A stretch of DNA of 14,153 nucleotides. Origin: JBJFCE01 sp051888775 (GTDB lineage: Bacteria; Bacillota; Clostridia; Lachnospirales; Lachnospiraceae). The DNA lies in assembly GCA_051888775.1 (NCBI GenBank), contig JBJFCE010000039.1, forward strand, positions 1 to 14,153, given 5' to 3'. The notes beneath the pieces are model-generated. The model searched no databases, was not told where the DNA came from, and saw only the letters and a list, made by a program, of their open reading frames with translations. Numbering within the stretch: position 1 is the first letter of the stretch; the number at the start of each line of letters is the position of its first letter. This document shows positions 1 through 7,293 of this stretch, one piece after another. Both the position numbers and the translations under genes were made by a program.

Positions 1-526
1 CAATGTTACGGATCAGCTCCTGAATCAATACGGTCTTACCTACACCGGCACCGCCAAACAGACCGATCTTACCACCCTTCTGGTAAGGGCAGAGCAGATC
101 GACAACCTTGATTCCCGTTTCCAGCAATTCCTGATCCGTAGACTGCTCCGAAAATGCCGGAGCCGCTCTGTGGATCGGCTCATAAGTAACATCCTGCGGT
201 GCGGGCTTATTATCGATCGGCTGTCCAAGCACGTTAAAGATACGTCCGAGTGTATTCTCACCTACCGGTACGGTAATCGGTGCGCCGGTCGCCTGAGCGT
301 CCATGCCTCTCACCAGACCGTCTGTAGGTCCCATGGCAATACATCTGACCGTATCATCGCCAAGATGCTGTGCAACTTCCACCACGAGCACTTCACCATT
401 TTTTCTCGTAATATTGATGGCTTCGTTAATCTCCGGAAGGCTGCCGTCAGCAAACTTAATATCCAATACGGCACCAATAATCTGGGTGATCTTACCCATG
501 TTGGCGCTTTTAATTTCTGCTGCCAT
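1..526 (-). CDS. atpD: F1Fo-ATP synthase beta subunit, 5' part only
   Basis: Catalytic beta subunit of F1, which binds and makes or hydrolyses ATP on the cytoplasmic side of the membrane. Only the first 175 codons are present; the gene leaves the window at its left edge. Visible parts are the N-terminal beta-barrel domain (residues about 8-80), the conserved stretch GRIFNVLGQPID (about 94-105), and the Walker A loop GGAGVGKT at residues 158-165. The ATG at 526 is chosen because AAAGGA lies about 9 nt upstream; a second in-frame ATG at codon 10 has no better site. It follows atpG after a 28-nt gap, as expected for the atpAGDC order, and atpC is expected just outside the window. Identification is secure. 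Confidence 0.97.
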   Translation of the reverse strand, partial: MAAEIKSANMGKITQIIGAVLDIKFADGSLPEINEAINITRKNGEVLVVEVAQHLGDDTVRCIAMGPTDGLVRGMDAQATGAPITVPVGENTLGRIFNVLGQPIDNKPAPQDVTYEPIHRAAPAFSEQSTDQELLETGIKVVDLLCPYQKGGKIGLFGGAGVGKTVLIQELIRNI

Positions 527-554
527 ATCTCAATTCCTTTCGTGTTTATTTCGG

Positions 555-1430
555 TTAGGAAATCGCTTCCGCACCGGCTATAATCTCTGTCAGCTCCTGT
601 GTAATGGAACCCTGACGGGCTCTGTTATACAGTAAGGACAGATTACTAATCATTTCTTCTGCGTTGCTCGTTGCAGAATCCATCGCCTGCATTCTCGCAC
701 CATTTTCACTTGCAACCGCTTCAATCAGCGCACCGTAGATCAGACTGGTAATATACTTCGGAATGATCAAATCCAGAGCTTCGTCCGCTTCCGGCTCAAA
801 GTTCATCATAGTATGATCGTCCTTTTCTTCCTCCGTTCCCTCTGCCTGTGCTTTTTCCGGAACCTGTACCGGAAGGAGCTGTAACAGCTTCGGTTCATGG
901 ACTACCGTATTTTTAAAGGCGGTATAAGCAAGATGGATCTCTCCGATCTTTCCGTCCTCAAAATCCTTTAACAACTGATCTGCAAGCCGCATGGCATCCA
1001 CATAAGCAGGTGCCTCGATCACCTCGGACAGATCCTCATCTGCTACCTCATATCCGTAACGCACGAATGCGTCCCGTCCTTTTTTACCGATGGCATAGAT
1101 GATCAGGTCTTCCTTCTTCAGTTCTCCCCGTGTGATCAGTTTCACAACGTTGGAATTGTAACCGCCGGCAAGTCCTCTGTTTGAAGTAATGACAATCACG
1201 GCTTTTTTCTCAGAAGCACCCGACTTTAAATACGGGTGATCCAGATTCCCGGCTTTTGCCAACATCGAGCTGACCGTATCATACATGCACTGAAAATAGT
1301 TTCTGGACTGCTCCGCATGCGTTTTGGAACGCTGCAGCTTGACTGTAGATACAAGTTTCATGGCTTTGGTAATCTGCTGCGTACTTTGGATACTGCTTTT
1401 ACGTCTTTTGATGTCTCTCATAGAGGCCAT
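555..1430 (-). CDS. atpG: F1Fo-ATP synthase gamma subunit
   Basis: Central stalk subunit that rotates inside the alpha3beta3 hexamer and couples it to the c ring. The 291-residue product has the family's N-terminal coiled-coil start (RDIKRRKSSIQSTQQITKAM), the Rossmann-like core with ITSNRGLAGGYN near residues 82-93, and the C-terminal helix with RMQAMDSATSNAEEMI and the NRARQGSITQELTEIIAGA end that sits in the hexamer. An acidic insert around residues 194-216 is visible; such inserts vary in the family. The ATG at 1430 has AGGTG about 8 nt upstream; an ATG three codons later is a less likely alternative. It begins 19 nt after atpA ends and ends 28 nt before atpD. Confidence 0.98.
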   Translation of the reverse strand: MASMRDIKRRKSSIQSTQQITKAMKLVSTVKLQRSKTHAEQSRNYFQCMYDTVSSMLAKAGNLDHPYLKSGASEKKAVIVITSNRGLAGGYNSNVVKLITRGELKKEDLIIYAIGKKGRDAFVRYGYEVADEDLSEVIEAPAYVDAMRLADQLLKDFEDGKIGEIHLAYTAFKNTVVHEPKLLQLLPVQVPEKAQAEGTEEEKDDHTMMNFEPEADEALDLIIPKYITSLIYGALIEAVASENGARMQAMDSATSNAEEMISNLSLLYNRARQGSITQELTEIIAGAEAIS

Positions 1431-1449
1431 AGCAATTCACCTGTGCTTT

Positions 1450-2952
1450 CTAAAACTGTGCCTTAAATTCTACAATCGCTTTCTTCAGAGTTTCTTCGGT
1501 TGCTTCGGAGATCACCTTTTCTTCCTTGATCGCTGCCGGAATTTCCGGATACTTGGTGTCAAGGAATTCAAAGAACTCCGACTCAAAACGGGTGATTTCC
1601 TCGGTTTCGATATCCAACAGGTATTTGTTGGTCGCAACATAAATGATGATAACCTGATATTCTACCGGCATCGGCTTATACTGAGGCTGCTTTAATACTT
1701 CTTTTATACGCTCGCCCTGTGCCAGCTTCTCCTTGGTATCCGCATCCAGCTCGGAACCGAACTGTGCAAATGCAGCAAGCTCACGGTACTGTGCCAGCTC
1801 TACACGGATCGGCGCAGCAATCTTCTTCATTGCCTTGATCTGAGCCGCACCACCTACTCGGGATACGGAAAGACCTGCGTTGACCGCAGGACGGAAACCT
1901 GCATTGAACATCTCCGTCTCCAGATAGATCTGTCCGTCCGTGATGGAGATGACGTTCGTCGGAATATAAGCGGATACATCGCCTGCCTGTGTCTCGATGA
2001 TCGGAAGCGCTGTTAAAGAACCTCCGCCGTACTCATCACTCATACGGACTGCTCTTTCGAGAAGTCTGGAATGCAGATAGAATACGTCACCGGGATATGC
2101 CTCACGTCCGGGCGGACGACGAAGCAGCAAAGAGAGTGTACGGTAAGCAGTCGCATGCTTACTTAAATCGTCATATACGACCAGTACATCCTGTCCTGCC
2201 TCCATCCATTCCTCACCGATCGCACATCCGGCATACGGTGAAATATACTGCAACGGTGCAAGGTCACTGGCAGTTGAAGCAACTACCGTAGTGTAATTCA
2301 TCGCACCGAATTCCTCCAGTGTCTTAACAATGGATGCAACTGTGGATGCTTTCTGTCCGATCGCAACATACACGCATTTGACACCCTGCCCCTTCTGGTT
2401 AATGATCGTATCGATCGCAATCGCGGTCTTACCGGTCTGTCTGTCGCCGATGATCAGCTCACGCTGTCCGCGTCCGATCGGCACCATGGAATCGATTGCC
2501 TTGATACCGGTCTGAAGCGGTGTATCAACGGATTTACGTGTAATAACACCCGCAGCGACTCTTTCAATCTGACGATATTTATCAGTATGGATCGGACCCT
2601 TACCGTCAATAGGCTGTCCGAGCGCATTGACAACACGTCCCAGCAATGCATCTCCGACAGGAACCTCTACGACTCTGCCGGTGGTCTTTACCTGATCGCC
2701 TTCGTTGATATTGTGTGCGCTTCCGAGAAGCACCGCACCAACGTTATCTTCCTCCAGGTTCATGACCATGCCGTATACTTCGCCTGGGAACTCCAACAGT
2801 TCACCCTGCATTGCATTTTCCAGTCCGTGCACACGAGCGATACCGTCCGCAACCTGAATAACCGTACCCACATTGGATACTTCCATCTCGGACGCGTATC
2901 TCTTGATCTGATCCTTAATCACTGAACTTATTTCTTCTGGTCTTAAATTCAT
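1450..2952 (-). CDS. atpA: F1Fo-ATP synthase alpha subunit
   Basis: Non-catalytic nucleotide-binding subunit of the F1 hexamer. The 500-residue product has the usual length. An N-terminal barrel domain (about 25-95) is followed by the nucleotide-binding domain with Walker A GDRQTGKT (169-176), the Walker B region VLVVYDD (256-262), and SVSRVGG, whose Arg365 is the conserved arginine that reaches into the catalytic site of the neighbouring beta subunit. The helical C-terminal domain starts near 375. The ATG at 2952 has AAGGTG about 10 nt upstream. It sits 26 nt after atpH and 19 nt before atpG, in the standard operon order. Nothing is missing or disrupted. Confidence 0.99.
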   Translation of the reverse strand: MNLRPEEISSVIKDQIKRYASEMEVSNVGTVIQVADGIARVHGLENAMQGELLEFPGEVYGMVMNLEEDNVGAVLLGSAHNINEGDQVKTTGRVVEVPVGDALLGRVVNALGQPIDGKGPIHTDKYRQIERVAAGVITRKSVDTPLQTGIKAIDSMVPIGRGQRELIIGDRQTGKTAIAIDTIINQKGQGVKCVYVAIGQKASTVASIVKTLEEFGAMNYTTVVASTASDLAPLQYISPYAGCAIGEEWMEAGQDVLVVYDDLSKHATAYRTLSLLLRRPPGREAYPGDVFYLHSRLLERAVRMSDEYGGGSLTALPIIETQAGDVSAYIPTNVISITDGQIYLETEMFNAGFRPAVNAGLSVSRVGGAAQIKAMKKIAAPIRVELAQYRELAAFAQFGSELDADTKEKLAQGERIKEVLKQPQYKPMPVEYQVIIIYVATNKYLLDIETEEITRFESEFFEFLDTKYPEIPAAIKEEKVISEATEETLKKAIVEFKAQF

Positions 2953-2978
2953 GGATCGTTCGCACCTTTCTTATATTT

Positions 2979-3527
2979 TTAAGCAAGTCTAATCTTCATC
3001 AGGCTTCGTTCCAGATCTTCCATCTTGGAACGGATGCTGCTGTCCACCACACGGTCCCCGATACGGATGATCATCCCTCCGATCAGGCTCTCCTGCACCT
3101 CATAGTGCATCTCCATCTTCCGATAACCGGTCGTTTCCAGCAGTCTTGCTTCTGCCTGCTTTTTTTGTTCCTCTGATAAAGGAACCGCTGTCTGTACATA
3201 GGCAATTCCGATGCCCTTGTATTCCTTCATCTTATCGATAAAGTAGATGAGCGTTTCTTCCACTTTTCCGATACGATCCTTCTCGATCATCATCATCAGA
3301 AATCCCATCATCTCTTCACTGATCCGACCTTCAAAGATATCCTTCATGGTACGGATCTTTTCTTCTCTTACAATCTTCGGATGCTTCAACACCTTCATCA
3401 GCTCCGGATTTTCAGCAAAGATCTGCTGTAAGCTTTCCGCTTCCTCCAGTAAAAGGTCCTCGTGATGCTCCTCAACCGCAAGCTCAAACAGCGCTTCTCC
3501 ATACGTTCTTGAAATCAGCTTAGCCAT
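2979..3527 (-). CDS. atpH: F1Fo-ATP synthase delta subunit (OSCP homologue)
   Basis: Peripheral stalk subunit that ties the top of the alpha3beta3 head to the b subunits. The 182-residue product is of normal length. Its N-terminal helical domain starts KLISRTYGEALFELA, and its C-terminal part carries the family signature GGMIIRIGDRVVDSSIRSKM (about 149-168) followed by a final helix. The start overlaps the end of atpF by 13 nt, which suggests translational coupling and roughly matched output of the two peripheral stalk subunits. The stop is 26 nt before atpA. Confidence 0.98.
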   Translation of the reverse strand: MAKLISRTYGEALFELAVEEHHEDLLLEEAESLQQIFAENPELMKVLKHPKIVREEKIRTMKDIFEGRISEEMMGFLMMMIEKDRIGKVEETLIYFIDKMKEYKGIGIAYVQTAVPLSEEQKKQAEARLLETTGYRKMEMHYEVQESLIGGMIIRIGDRVVDSSIRSKMEDLERSLMKIRLA

Positions 3528-4084
3528 GTGCTTTCACCCATTTCTTTCAGTGTTTCATCAATTAAACGGTTCTGAGCCGACGTATCCATGGATGCGGATA
3601 CAAACTTTGATGCCATTGCGGAAGCAACGGTGATCATTTCCTTCTTGACATCATCAGCTGCCTTCTGCTTCTCAAGCTCTGCTTCCGTTCTGGCTCTCTC
3701 CAGAATGGCTGCAGCTTCTTCTTTTGCTTTTGCAATGATACGGCTTTCGTTTTCCAGACCGCGCTTTCTGGCATCTGCCAAAATGCTTTCTGCTTCCTTG
3801 TCTACGTTCTTTAACTTCTCTTCGTATTCGGCTTTCATTGCCTCCGCATCCGCTTTGTCCTTCTGTGCGCTGCTTAAATCACCAGCGATCTTCTCGGAAC
3901 GTTTGGAAAGCATCTTCCTTGCCGGATTAAAGAGAAAATGAGACAGGAATAAAAACAATACAAAAACTGCAATCATCGTGAGGACAGAATCCGTGAGCAG
4001 CTGAAAATCCAGATTGAACAATCTTGTCATGGATGCGCCGTCCGCTTCTGCCAGCATGACTCCTGCACTTAAAATCGTCTGCAA
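3515..4084 (-). CDS. atpF: F1Fo-ATP synthase b subunit, TTG start
   Basis: Peripheral stalk subunit: one membrane helix and a long dimerising coiled coil that reaches to delta. The 189-residue product has its membrane segment at about residues 33-50, followed by FNPARKML and a charged Lys/Glu/Ala-rich coiled coil to the C-terminus. The start is TTG at 4082-4084, chosen because AGGAGG lies 7 nt upstream. In-frame ATGs at codons 10 and 19 lack a well-spaced site, and the codon-19 start would leave only a short tail before the membrane helix. It overlaps atpH by 13 nt and follows atpE after a 96-nt gap that contains two hairpins. Confidence 0.96.
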   Translation of the reverse strand: MQTILSAGVMLAEADGASMTRLFNLDFQLLTDSVLTMIAVFVLFLFLSHFLFNPARKMLSKRSEKIAGDLSSAQKDKADAEAMKAEYEEKLKNVDKEAESILADARKRGLENESRIIAKAKEEAAAILERARTEAELEKQKAADDVKKEMITVASAMASKFVSASMDTSAQNRLIDETLKEMGESTWLS

Positions 4085-4125
4085 CTGACTGCCTCCTCTC
4101 TATATAAGAACTTTCTGCTTAAACA

Positions 4126-4148
4126 GAGAATCCTTACAATGGATTCTC
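4126..4148 (-). other. Second hairpin in the atpE-atpF gap
   Basis: A perfect 8-bp stem, GAGAATCC paired with GGATTCTC, with a 7-nt loop. It lies 3' of a stronger hairpin at 4151-4179 and about 25 nt before the atpF ribosome binding site. On the minus strand it has no T-run after it, so it is unlikely to be a terminator. Together the two stems may set mRNA stability or slow ribosomes and RNase between c and b; that role is inferred. Confidence 0.5.
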
Positions 4149-4150
4149 CT

Positions 4151-4179
4151 AATGAAATTACCCTGCGGGTAATTTCATT
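4151..4179 (-). other. Strong hairpin directly after the atpE stop codon
   Basis: A perfect 13-bp stem, AATGAAATTACCC paired with GGGTAATTTCATT, with a 3-nt loop, starting 1 nt after the atpE stop. There is no T-run on the minus strand (AGGAGAATCC follows), and five further operon genes lie downstream. It therefore fits an RNA-processing or 3'-end-stabilising structure, or at most a partial attenuator, better than a full terminator. Such a structure could raise the amount of atpE message relative to atpF, in line with the many c copies per complex. The fold is seen in the sequence; the role is inferred. Confidence 0.65.
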
Positions 4180-4180
4180 T

Positions 4181-4432
4181 TTAGATATCAAGAGGATGCA
4201 CGAACATTAACAGCATCGCAACCAACAGACCGTACAGACCTGTGGTCTCGGCAACTGCCTGTCCAAGTAACATGGTAGACATGATATCGGATTTTGCACC
4301 CGGGTTACGTCCAACGGCTGCTGCACCGTGACCTGCTGCGATACCCTGACCTACACCGGGTCCGATACCTGCGATAACTGCAAGACCGGCACCAATTGCG
4401 GAACAAGCTCTGATTAATCCTAAATCTGACAT
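4181..4432 (-). CDS. atpE: F1Fo-ATP synthase c subunit, Na+-type binding site
   Basis: Proteolipid of the rotor ring that carries ions across the membrane. The 83-residue product is a two-helix hairpin: helix 1 about 8-40, polar loop with RNPGA (42-46), helix 2 about 50-78. The carboxylate is Glu62. Around it are Gln29, Val60, Thr63, Thr64 and Tyr67. Aligned with an offset of 3, these match Gln32, Val63, Glu65, Ser66, Thr67 and Tyr70 of the Na+-binding c ring of Ilyobacter tartaricus, with Ser replaced by Thr. Na+ coupling is therefore predicted, not shown. AAGGAGG lies about 10 nt before the ATG. The gene is isolated by a 120-nt AT-rich gap upstream and a 96-nt hairpin-bearing gap downstream, while most other gaps in the operon are under 30 nt or overlaps. 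Confidence 0.98.
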   Translation of the reverse strand: MSDLGLIRACSAIGAGLAVIAGIGPGVGQGIAAGHGAAAVGRNPGAKSDIMSTMLLGQAVAETTGLYGLLVAMLLMFVHPLDI

Positions 4433-4552
4433 AATGTAATTTCCTCCTTAAAAATATTAGTTAAACTTGTGTTTGCTATTATTGATTGTATTACTAACTA
4501 ATCTTTGTGCGGCTTTTTTATAGGCAATCCGCTCTGCCTGTATCCTTCCCTT

Positions 4553-5287
4553 TTATTCGCTGTCACCGTATGCATTGGTAATATAGGTCATGGTCAGCAT
4601 ACAGAATACATAGGTCTGGATCGCTCCCGAAAACAGATCAAAGTATACATGCAGTGCCGCAGGCCAGATCAACGCGAACCATCTTAACAATCCGTATACC
4701 AGCGCCATCATGATCGTGCCGGATAACACATTGGCAAACAGACGCAGGGACAGGGAAATCGGTACTGCAATCTCACTGATGATATTGATCGGCAACCAGA
4801 TCGGCAGCCACGCCGGAAGCGGAGAACACATCCCCTTCCAGATCTCCTTCGGTTTCTGATTCTTGAACTGTGTAATATGAATCAGCAGGAAAGTCAGGAT
4901 TCCGAGCGGTAATGTTACGCCATAATCCGCAGTCGGCGGACGCAGCCCAAGAATACCCGATATATTGGAAAGCAGGATAAAGATAAAGATTGTTCCGATA
5001 TAATTCCGGAATGCCCTGGCATGCTTTCCCATCGTTCCACCAATCATGCCGTCCAGCTTCTCCACGATCAGCTCCACAACATTCTGAAGTCCGGTAGGTA
5101 CCTCCGATGCATGCTTCATGGCACGATTGGCGCACAAAGCGAATACCATCATGATCAGCATGACAATCAGCATACAGATATGAGTCGTCGTAATCCATAC
5201 CTCCTGACCAAAAACCGTATACTTAAATACTCCCTTGATCATAAAGCTGTCTGTCACACCTGAGGATAACAGGATACCCTGTGTCAT
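4553..5287 (-). CDS. atpB: F1Fo-ATP synthase a subunit
   Basis: Membrane stator subunit that forms the ion half-channels against the c ring. The 244-residue product has hydrophobic segments at about 30-52, 95-116, 122-140, 165-185, 188-210 and 212-236. The essential arginine is Arg182 in SLSLRLFANVLSG, the family hallmark. Its ATG overlaps the atpI stop as ATGA, and AAGGAGGTGA lies 4 nt upstream, one of the best ribosome binding sites in the window. The 120-nt gap to atpE follows it. Identification is secure. Confidence 0.98.
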   Translation of the reverse strand: MTQGILLSSGVTDSFMIKGVFKYTVFGQEVWITTTHICMLIVMLIMMVFALCANRAMKHASEVPTGLQNVVELIVEKLDGMIGGTMGKHARAFRNYIGTIFIFILLSNISGILGLRPPTADYGVTLPLGILTFLLIHITQFKNQKPKEIWKGMCSPLPAWLPIWLPINIISEIAVPISLSLRLFANVLSGTIMMALVYGLLRWFALIWPAALHVYFDLFSGAIQTYVFCMLTMTYITNAYGDSE

Positions 5288-5748
5288 TCTTTCACCTCCT
5301 TATCCCAATCCGGTTCGGGTGGTGCAGGCTCCGGATCCGGATATTTCTTTACTGTGAATCTATGAATAAGCGGCTGCAGATAGGCTCCGATCTTCAGCCC
5401 CATGATTCCTAAAAAAGCTGTCAGCGGATTGGCTACTCCGGTGAACAAAATCACAAATAAGATCGCTGCAACTACGAGGTATCTCCCGATCGCATGCAGC
5501 ATCACTTTTCTGGTCGCAACTTTCTGCGGAAGTCCCAGATATCTGTCAAAGGTCCAGGACATGTGATATGCCATGCCAAGCGCCGTTAATGTACCGAGCA
5601 AAAGTCCCAGTGCACAGGAACCTTTCTGTGGCACAAACCAGATCCCGCACAAAAAACAAACTAACTCAAACAGGACAATCCCGCACATCATTTCCAACAA
5701 AGTACGGTTCCATCCCGTTCTATTTTTTATCGTCTTTTTTTGTTCCAT
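5284..5748 (-). CDS. atpI: ATP synthase protein I family, AtpI-like membrane protein
   Basis: The 154-residue product has four likely membrane segments (about 18-38, 43-61, 85-104, 105-125) and a proline- and acid-rich cytoplasmic tail. Position directly ahead of atpB and the four-helix layout place it in the ATP synthase subunit I family. Members of that family assist c-ring assembly or, with AtpZ, have been linked to Mg2+/Ca2+ transport. Sequence conservation in this family is low, so position carries much of the call. The start at 5748 has only a weak purine-rich site and overlaps the end of atpZ by 29 nt, so translation is probably coupled. Its stop overlaps the atpB start by 4 nt. Confidence 0.85.
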   Translation of the reverse strand: MEQKKTIKNRTGWNRTLLEMMCGIVLFELVCFLCGIWFVPQKGSCALGLLLGTLTALGMAYHMSWTFDRYLGLPQKVATRKVMLHAIGRYLVVAAILFVILFTGVANPLTAFLGIMGLKIGAYLQPLIHRFTVKKYPDPEPAPPEPDWDKEVKE

Positions 5749-5998
5749 TGATTTTCTTCGCCAGTTTATAAATATTGGTAAATCCCGCCAATGCGCCCAT
5801 AAAAAAAAGAATAATTACCCAGTAGGATGTTCCCGCTTTTTCGTCAATCCAGATGCCGAGAAAAGTACATAAAAAAATGGGAACAATCATATGGATTCCA
5901 AATTGCGTCACAAGCGCAAGCGACTGAAATACACTGCGGTCTACTCCGCCGCGCTTCCGTTTCTTTGATCCTCTCCCCATACCGTTTGCCCCACTCAT
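5720..5998 (-). CDS. atpZ: AtpZ/AtpI-family small membrane protein, first gene of the atp operon
   Basis: The 92-residue product has a very basic N-terminus (GSKKRKRGG at 10-18) and two membrane segments (about 29-51 and 57-79). The pattern FGIHMIVPIFLCTFLGIWID followed by the second helix and YKLAKK is typical of the AtpZ family. An open frame continues upstream to a GTG at 6076, but a near-perfect sigma-A promoter lies across that extension (6059-6087). Its start site would be near 6052, so the longer 118-residue form would not be transcribed from it. The ATG at 5998 overlaps the stop of a short leader ORF (ATGA), which supports this start by coupling. The only nearby purine run is 18 nt upstream. 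An ATG at 5980 is an alternative start. Confidence 0.82.
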   Translation of the reverse strand: MSGANGMGRGSKKRKRGGVDRSVFQSLALVTQFGIHMIVPIFLCTFLGIWIDEKAGTSYWVIILFFMGALAGFTNIYKLAKKINGTKKDDKK

Positions 5999-6030
5999 GT
6001 AAGATACCGGCGTCTTCCTCTCTTTTTCAT
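5995..6030 (-). CDS. Arg/Lys-rich 11-residue leader ORF ahead of atpZ
   Basis: A short ORF encodes MKKRGRRRYLT and stops at TGA. AAGGG lies 6 nt before its ATG, a normal spacing. Its stop overlaps the atpZ ATG as ATGA, the classic arrangement for translational coupling. It lies about 22 nt after the predicted transcription start. Six of the eleven residues are Lys or Arg, five of them in codons 2-8 apart from one Gly. It could control ribosome delivery to atpZ, or be a uORF that senses basic amino-acid supply. I know of no described counterpart; function is not claimed. Confidence 0.55.
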   Translation of the reverse strand: MKKRGRRRYLT

Positions 6031-6058
6031 GCAGTTCCCTTTTTAGGGTACCATTAGA

Positions 6059-6087
6059 ATTATACCCATTTTCCACGATTATGTCCA
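6059..6087 (-). promoter_or_regulatory. Sigma-A promoter of the atp operon
   Basis: The -35 box is TGGACA (6082-6087), the spacer is exactly 17 nt, and the -10 box is TATAAT (6059-6064). That matches 11 of 12 consensus bases. The DNA just upstream of -35 is A/T-rich with an A-run and a T-run, resembling an UP element. Transcription would start near 6052. The first transcribed bases can form a small stem, CCC with GGG, that includes part of the leader ORF's ribosome binding site. Confidence 0.85.
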
Positions 6088-6118
6088 GTTAAAAGCATGA
6101 TTTTTTATGTGGATCCTG

Positions 6119-6140
6119 ATTTATCTGTTAAATTTATCTG
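6119..6140. repeat. Short direct repeat upstream of the atp promoter
   Basis: ATTTATCTG occurs twice on the plus strand, at 6119-6127 and 6132-6140, with a 13-nt period. The pair lies 32-53 nt upstream of the -35 box. It could be a regulator site or chance in AT-rich DNA. No clear terminator follows the lipoprotein gene in this gap, so read-through into atp is possible. Confidence 0.35.
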
Positions 6141-6156
6141 CCAAACACCTTCATTC

Positions 6157-7227
6157 CTAATCTATCCCATAATAAATCAGTTCACCATCCTTGTCCTTGA
6201 TCGTTCCAATGAATCCGCTTTCAGAGAACGTTGCAATATATTCCTCCCCGGAGTCACTGATCAGTGTTATGGTATAGGCATGCTCTTCCTCTATTCTGTT
6301 TGTCGCATCAACAATTATTCCGGCACCTATTTTCTGCATCGCATATGCAGCACCCAGCGCCCGGTTTTCCTCCAGCGACAGTACTTTCATGAAAAACTCT
6401 TTATTTACAGACACTTCTTCGGAAACATTGTTTTCTTTGAAATAAATATCTTCCCGATCAGAAGATCGATCAATTATCATCGTCATATCTTCAGACAGAT
6501 CAAAGCTATACCTACACCCCCAGTCAATCCCATCCAGAATTTCCAGCTCAGGTCCGAATAATCCATCTATTATATTGATTTGATCTACATTGATTTCTTC
6601 TTTTACATATTCTCCCTGACCGTCAGAACGATTCCACGTCAGTTTTCTGGCTCCATGATCATCCACATAAAATTTCAGATAGCTCGCTTCATCCTGTGTG
6701 CAAATCCAAACACCTTCAAATTGACTGAAATTCCGTTCCTGCACTTCATTTCGTTGATCAACCGCAGCTTTTTGCCGATCCAGTTCATCCTGCGTATAAT
6801 ACTGTTCTTCATCACCGTACGTTACCCAGCCGATTTCGGTAGCCTCATAATCACATAGTACTGCATATTGAGAGGAATTCAGATATCTTATACGAAATCG
6901 AACATAGTTTCCACTCAGCATTATGCCGCTGATTCTTTCAGTTCCCGCTCCCTCTATGGTATAAACTCCGTTTTTATAATCGGTCTCAAACTCCTCGTCA
7001 ATAGTTTGAAAATCGGCATCATAACAGGTCAAATCATAGTCACCCTCCAGATCGGATATAAATATCTCTAATTTATCATCTGAATAGACTGATTTCGTAA
7101 GAACAAACTCTTCTGTTACTTTTGCATTCTCATACTCATAGGTAATATTTTTCCCGGCGCATCCGCTAAGCATGATCTGGATACACACAAAAATTGCTAT
7201 GATTGCTCTTCTTTGTCTTTTATTCAT
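6157..7227 (-). CDS. Lipoprotein of unknown function
   Basis: The 356-residue product starts with a type II signal peptide: basic MNKRQRR, a hydrophobic core, and lipobox LSGC with the lipid-bearing Cys23. The mature protein would be anchored outside the cell membrane. The ATG at 7227 is preferred over the ATG at 7278, because AGGGAG lies 7 nt before it and it places the signal peptide at the very N-terminus. The mature part is rich in Asp, Glu and Tyr. A stretch near 170-260 beginning FEGVWIC and alternating short hydrophobic strands could be a lipocalin-like or other beta-barrel domain. A C-terminal part near 310-355 also looks beta-rich. I do not recognise a specific family. The gene follows the NTF2-like gene by 66 nt and is probably cotranscribed with it. 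Confidence 0.85.
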   Translation of the reverse strand: MNKRQRRAIIAIFVCIQIMLSGCAGKNITYEYENAKVTEEFVLTKSVYSDDKLEIFISDLEGDYDLTCYDADFQTIDEEFETDYKNGVYTIEGAGTERISGIMLSGNYVRFRIRYLNSSQYAVLCDYEATEIGWVTYGDEEQYYTQDELDRQKAAVDQRNEVQERNFSQFEGVWICTQDEASYLKFYVDDHGARKLTWNRSDGQGEYVKEEINVDQINIIDGLFGPELEILDGIDWGCRYSFDLSEDMTMIIDRSSDREDIYFKENNVSEEVSVNKEFFMKVLSLEENRALGAAYAMQKIGAGIIVDATNRIEEEHAYTITLISDSGEEYIATFSESGFIGTIKDKDGELIYYGID

Positions 7228-7293
7228 TACATTCTCCCTATGTCTTTGACTGCTTTCCATAGAATTGCTTTTCATCATTTAGGAAACGGATTT

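Noticed and set aside
2587..2925. Plus-strand ORFs opposite atpA and the other atp genes
   Set aside because: They are antisense to highly conserved coding sequence and lack ribosome binding sites and family features.
4151..4179. Rho-independent terminator between atpE and atpF
   Set aside because: The stem is perfect but no T-run follows on the minus strand, and five essential operon genes lie downstream.
5999..6076. GTG-initiated N-terminal extension of atpZ (26 extra residues)
   Set aside because: The extension covers a near-consensus promoter and has no ribosome binding site before the GTG; the internal ATG is coupled to a leader ORF.
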